From the NCBI RefSeq assembly GCF_000006565.2, contig NC_031467.1, positions 434,001 through 498,000 of the forward strand: a stretch of DNA of 64,000 bases, written 5' to 3'. Shown in pieces: positions 61,801 to 64,000 of this stretch. The notes under the pieces are model-generated. The model did not search any database. It was not told the DNA's origin and was given only the letters and a program-made list of their open reading frames with translations. This stretch comes from Toxoplasma gondii ME49. Its lineage: Eukaryota > Apicomplexa > Conoidasida > Eucoccidiorida > Sarcocystidae. The translations under genes were made by a program, and so were the position numbers. How positions within the stretch are numbered: the stretch's first letter is position 1; each line of letters opens with the position of its first letter.

Positions 61801-63458
61801 ATGTGGAATTTTGGTACAGTTAAGCTAATTCTCGAAGGACGTCCACATCCTTATCGGTGAATGCGTCTAGACAGCCCATATAATCGTGCGACGTACGTGA
61901 TTCTGCTTCGCTGTCCGCGTTGGTCTTCAGACCTCCAGGGATAGCTTTCCGTCCATACAGGTATAACAGATACTCTATTCAGGTGACATGCTTTAACCAC
62001 AATATCGCTCAGCTCTCCGACGAACGATCCTTACCTCTCATCTCGAACTATCCAATCAGCGACACCGAGCCCATGCATGACATTGCCTTCTTCAATGTCC
62101 TCCGAGGCGACAGCTTCGACGGTGACGAGCTCCTTCCTGCTACGTGTACCAGAGGTGACGCTTTCGTATGTGGACACTGGTTTAGGCCATCCTGACGGGA
62201 GCGGCTGCCCCGCTTGCAAATGGGGGAGAAGATCTTCAATCCTCGCCCCCGTCGCTCGACTCTTCAACGGTGTGTCGGAACTGCCGCTCGCCGTCTCCGT
62301 ACCCCCGACAATGCACAGCGGGTTTCTAAATGTTGTTTCACGGAGGCCTTGCTGGTCATCCCTTGGCAGCTGTGAGCCGGTGCCGCGCTGCAGTTCGGCG
62401 GACCTGCTAGTGGTCCCCTCTCGCCTAACACGTAGGGTTCGGCTTTCAGCGGTTGCAAAGTCGGCTAGCAGCTCAAGCGCAGTTACCAAATTATGCAAAA
62501 AAAGGACCCCGCGATGGCTTACTAAAAGAGTTAGAACTTCCTCTGCCGTCGCACTCTGCATCAGGAGCTGGTCCATCTGCATACACACCGGATTTATGTA
62601 GACTTCCTGTTTCTCCCTTTCAGCGCTCGACGTTGCTGCTATTTCCAGATGAGCTTTATCACCTCCGTCCGTATCAAAATACGACGACGGAGTCTTCCCA
62701 TGTTGCCAGATATCCCCGTGATGGTCGCACGCATCGCCACTTGACCGTGCCCCACCATCATTTCGGAGATCGCGAGGAGAGTCCGTAGGTCCAAAACTCA
62801 AGCACCTGCATGATACCGGGACACCTGCGGGTTGCTGCGCGCGTCCGAATGAGGTAATTTCGATCACGTTCAATCTCGTACACAGTGATACCAGGCTTCG
62901 TTTGGAGATGAATACCGCACGACTCCCAAATGCAGTACGCTGACTACGGCATACCGAGGTCGGATTGTTGGTCCTGATCACCGATTCAGAAACAGGAGTC
63001 GCAGCGGACCATTTAACGGCCCGTGGAAATCGTGTGTTACATAATTTCCCAGACGATGTTGAACTGACGGAATTGACTGCCACCTTGAGTTCTGCTCCAT
63101 TTTCAACAAAACCATGTACTCGCGAACCAACGCGACTCGGAGCGGTAGACGTGGCCTGCACCAGGGGTACTGCTGGGCCTCCTTTAACAGCTTTGGCAGA
63201 ACCAAAGAACGGACAAGACGATAGCACTACGATGCGGTTGCCACTTGGACCTGACGGGAAGACCGGGTAAAGTAGACGGTGCTTGACACCGCAGGACCTC
63301 CGGCCACGATCGCTATTAGCCACACATTCGACCTGCCGCCCCGTCGAAAAAAACTTCTTGGAAGCCGTGCCGTGGAAGTAAATGAACTTGGCAGAGTAGT
63401 GGCGACAGCTCAACGCTTGCCATAATGCGACGCACACTGGACGTCCCGAGCCCTTCAT
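58804..63458 (-). CDS. RAP-domain protein with helical repeats (putative organellar RNA-binding protein)
   Basis: RAP proteins bind organellar RNA, and apicomplexans carry an expanded set, mostly mitochondrial. Minus-strand exons are 63458-62035, about 61777-60238, 59577-59401 and 59105-58804, for roughly 1,150-1,200 residues. The N-terminus is basic and Ser-rich without a hydrophobic core (MKGSGRPVCVALWQALSCRH), as in a mitochondrial presequence. Helical repeats of the FASTK/heptatricopeptide kind appear in exon 1 (SATAEEVLTLLVSHRG, then LVTALELLADFA) and in the second large exon (SLLVRALQIFSSLRV, LSATVTLLTAFQSRG). The C-terminal RAP fold is split by an intron: EVAELSRILSCLDVKHKTF and YGLDILLES, then STLQAVHLAQAGYSQILFVH and WNLLRSEESRVRFVL. 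Phases close at 60238/59577 and 59401/59105. The junction in 62035-61777 is unresolved; a good donor ends exon 1, and a small middle exon near 61960-61830 is possible. Confidence 0.82.
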
Positions 63459-64000
63459 ACCGCTTTCCCGTGTGAATTCGTCTGCGCCGAAATAATGATG
63501 AAAAGGCCTTGAAGCAATACTCCACTGGGCGCCTGGTGACGCTTCACCACCTTCTCATGCTGCCATTAGGTCGCACGACAGTGACCGAGGAATATAACTT
63601 CATCTAGCGACCGTCAAAATTCGGGCCATGCTGGCCTATGTCACGATTCAGATAATCGTGTGGGGGACGTGGACGCTAATATCTGCAGCAGGTTGACAAC
63701 CGTCTTCCCCAGGGACCAGTGATGGACGAACACACAGGATCTACATTTACCGATTGAACAGTAAGTGGCACTTCTCATATCCTGACCGTCAGAGTCGGAA
63801 ACTGTGGCAGAATGAATCGTCGGATCAGGGATACTCGTAATCATACGACAATCAAGCTCCTCAACATCATCCACGACCTCACAAGAGCTGGGCAACATGG
63901 GTCGGAATCGATCGTTGCTTTGACCTGGCGTCCTTCTACCTAAACTGCAAACATCCAGTAAATCACCCAGAGAATATGGTTAGCAGTTACACTGCAAACG
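63459..64000. other. Upstream of the RAP gene, no gene recognised
   Basis: Should hold the 5' leader and promoter of the RAP gene. An 85-codon minus-strand frame at 63898-63641 has no motif; it could be leader sequence or part of an upstream exon. Confidence 0.4.

Noticed and set aside
1..64000. CRISPR arrays, operons, bacterial promoters and ribosome-binding sites
   Set aside because: Spliced genes and organelle-targeting leaders show this is eukaryotic nuclear DNA, and no regularly spaced repeat array was seen.

Overview
The window reads as nuclear DNA of a coccidian apicomplexan (Toxoplasma/Sarcocystis/Cystoisospora group). The reasons are two intron-rich genes that encode apicoplast proteins with a signal peptide plus transit-like leader, a RAP-domain protein of the expanded apicomplexan type, consistent GT-AG introns of several hundred bases to over 1 kb, roughly even base composition, and repeats scattered through the introns. 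The sparse gene content (seven supported genes in 64 kb) fits a larger, repeat-rich coccidian genome better than a compact one, but I cannot fix the species.

Layout, left to right. The left edge holds the first exon of a probable prefoldin subunit 2 (minus). A long stretch without recognisable genes leads to a ten-exon fabF (plus, 5262-14019), the apicoplast type II fatty acid condensing enzyme. Convergent with it is a three-exon gene for apicoplast ribosomal protein bL27 (minus, 17737-15673). Divergent from bL27 is a twelve-exon dihydroorotase (plus, 19213-24062) of pyrimidine synthesis. Next comes a three-exon gene for a secreted, low-complexity, cysteine-module protein (plus, 26893-30535). 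It converges on a SERRATE/ARS2 homologue of nuclear RNA processing (minus, 41485-31687). About 15 kb follows in which I recognise no gene, then a weak candidate near 56-57 kb, and finally a RAP-domain RNA-binding protein, probably organellar (minus, 63458-58804).

For fabF, dihydroorotase, bL27 and the secreted protein, reading phases close across every proposed junction (609, 411, 396 and 949 residues). ARS2 closes everywhere except around its third and fourth exons, and the RAP gene everywhere except between its first and second large exons. The neighbours do not form an operon. The only functional link is that fabF and bL27 both serve the apicoplast. The most interesting features beyond the genes are inverted and direct dispersed repeats inside fabF introns, a paired AGAGACG element just upstream of ARS2, a 225-base purine tract in ARS2 intron 1, and the secreted protein with pacifastin-like cysteine spacing.
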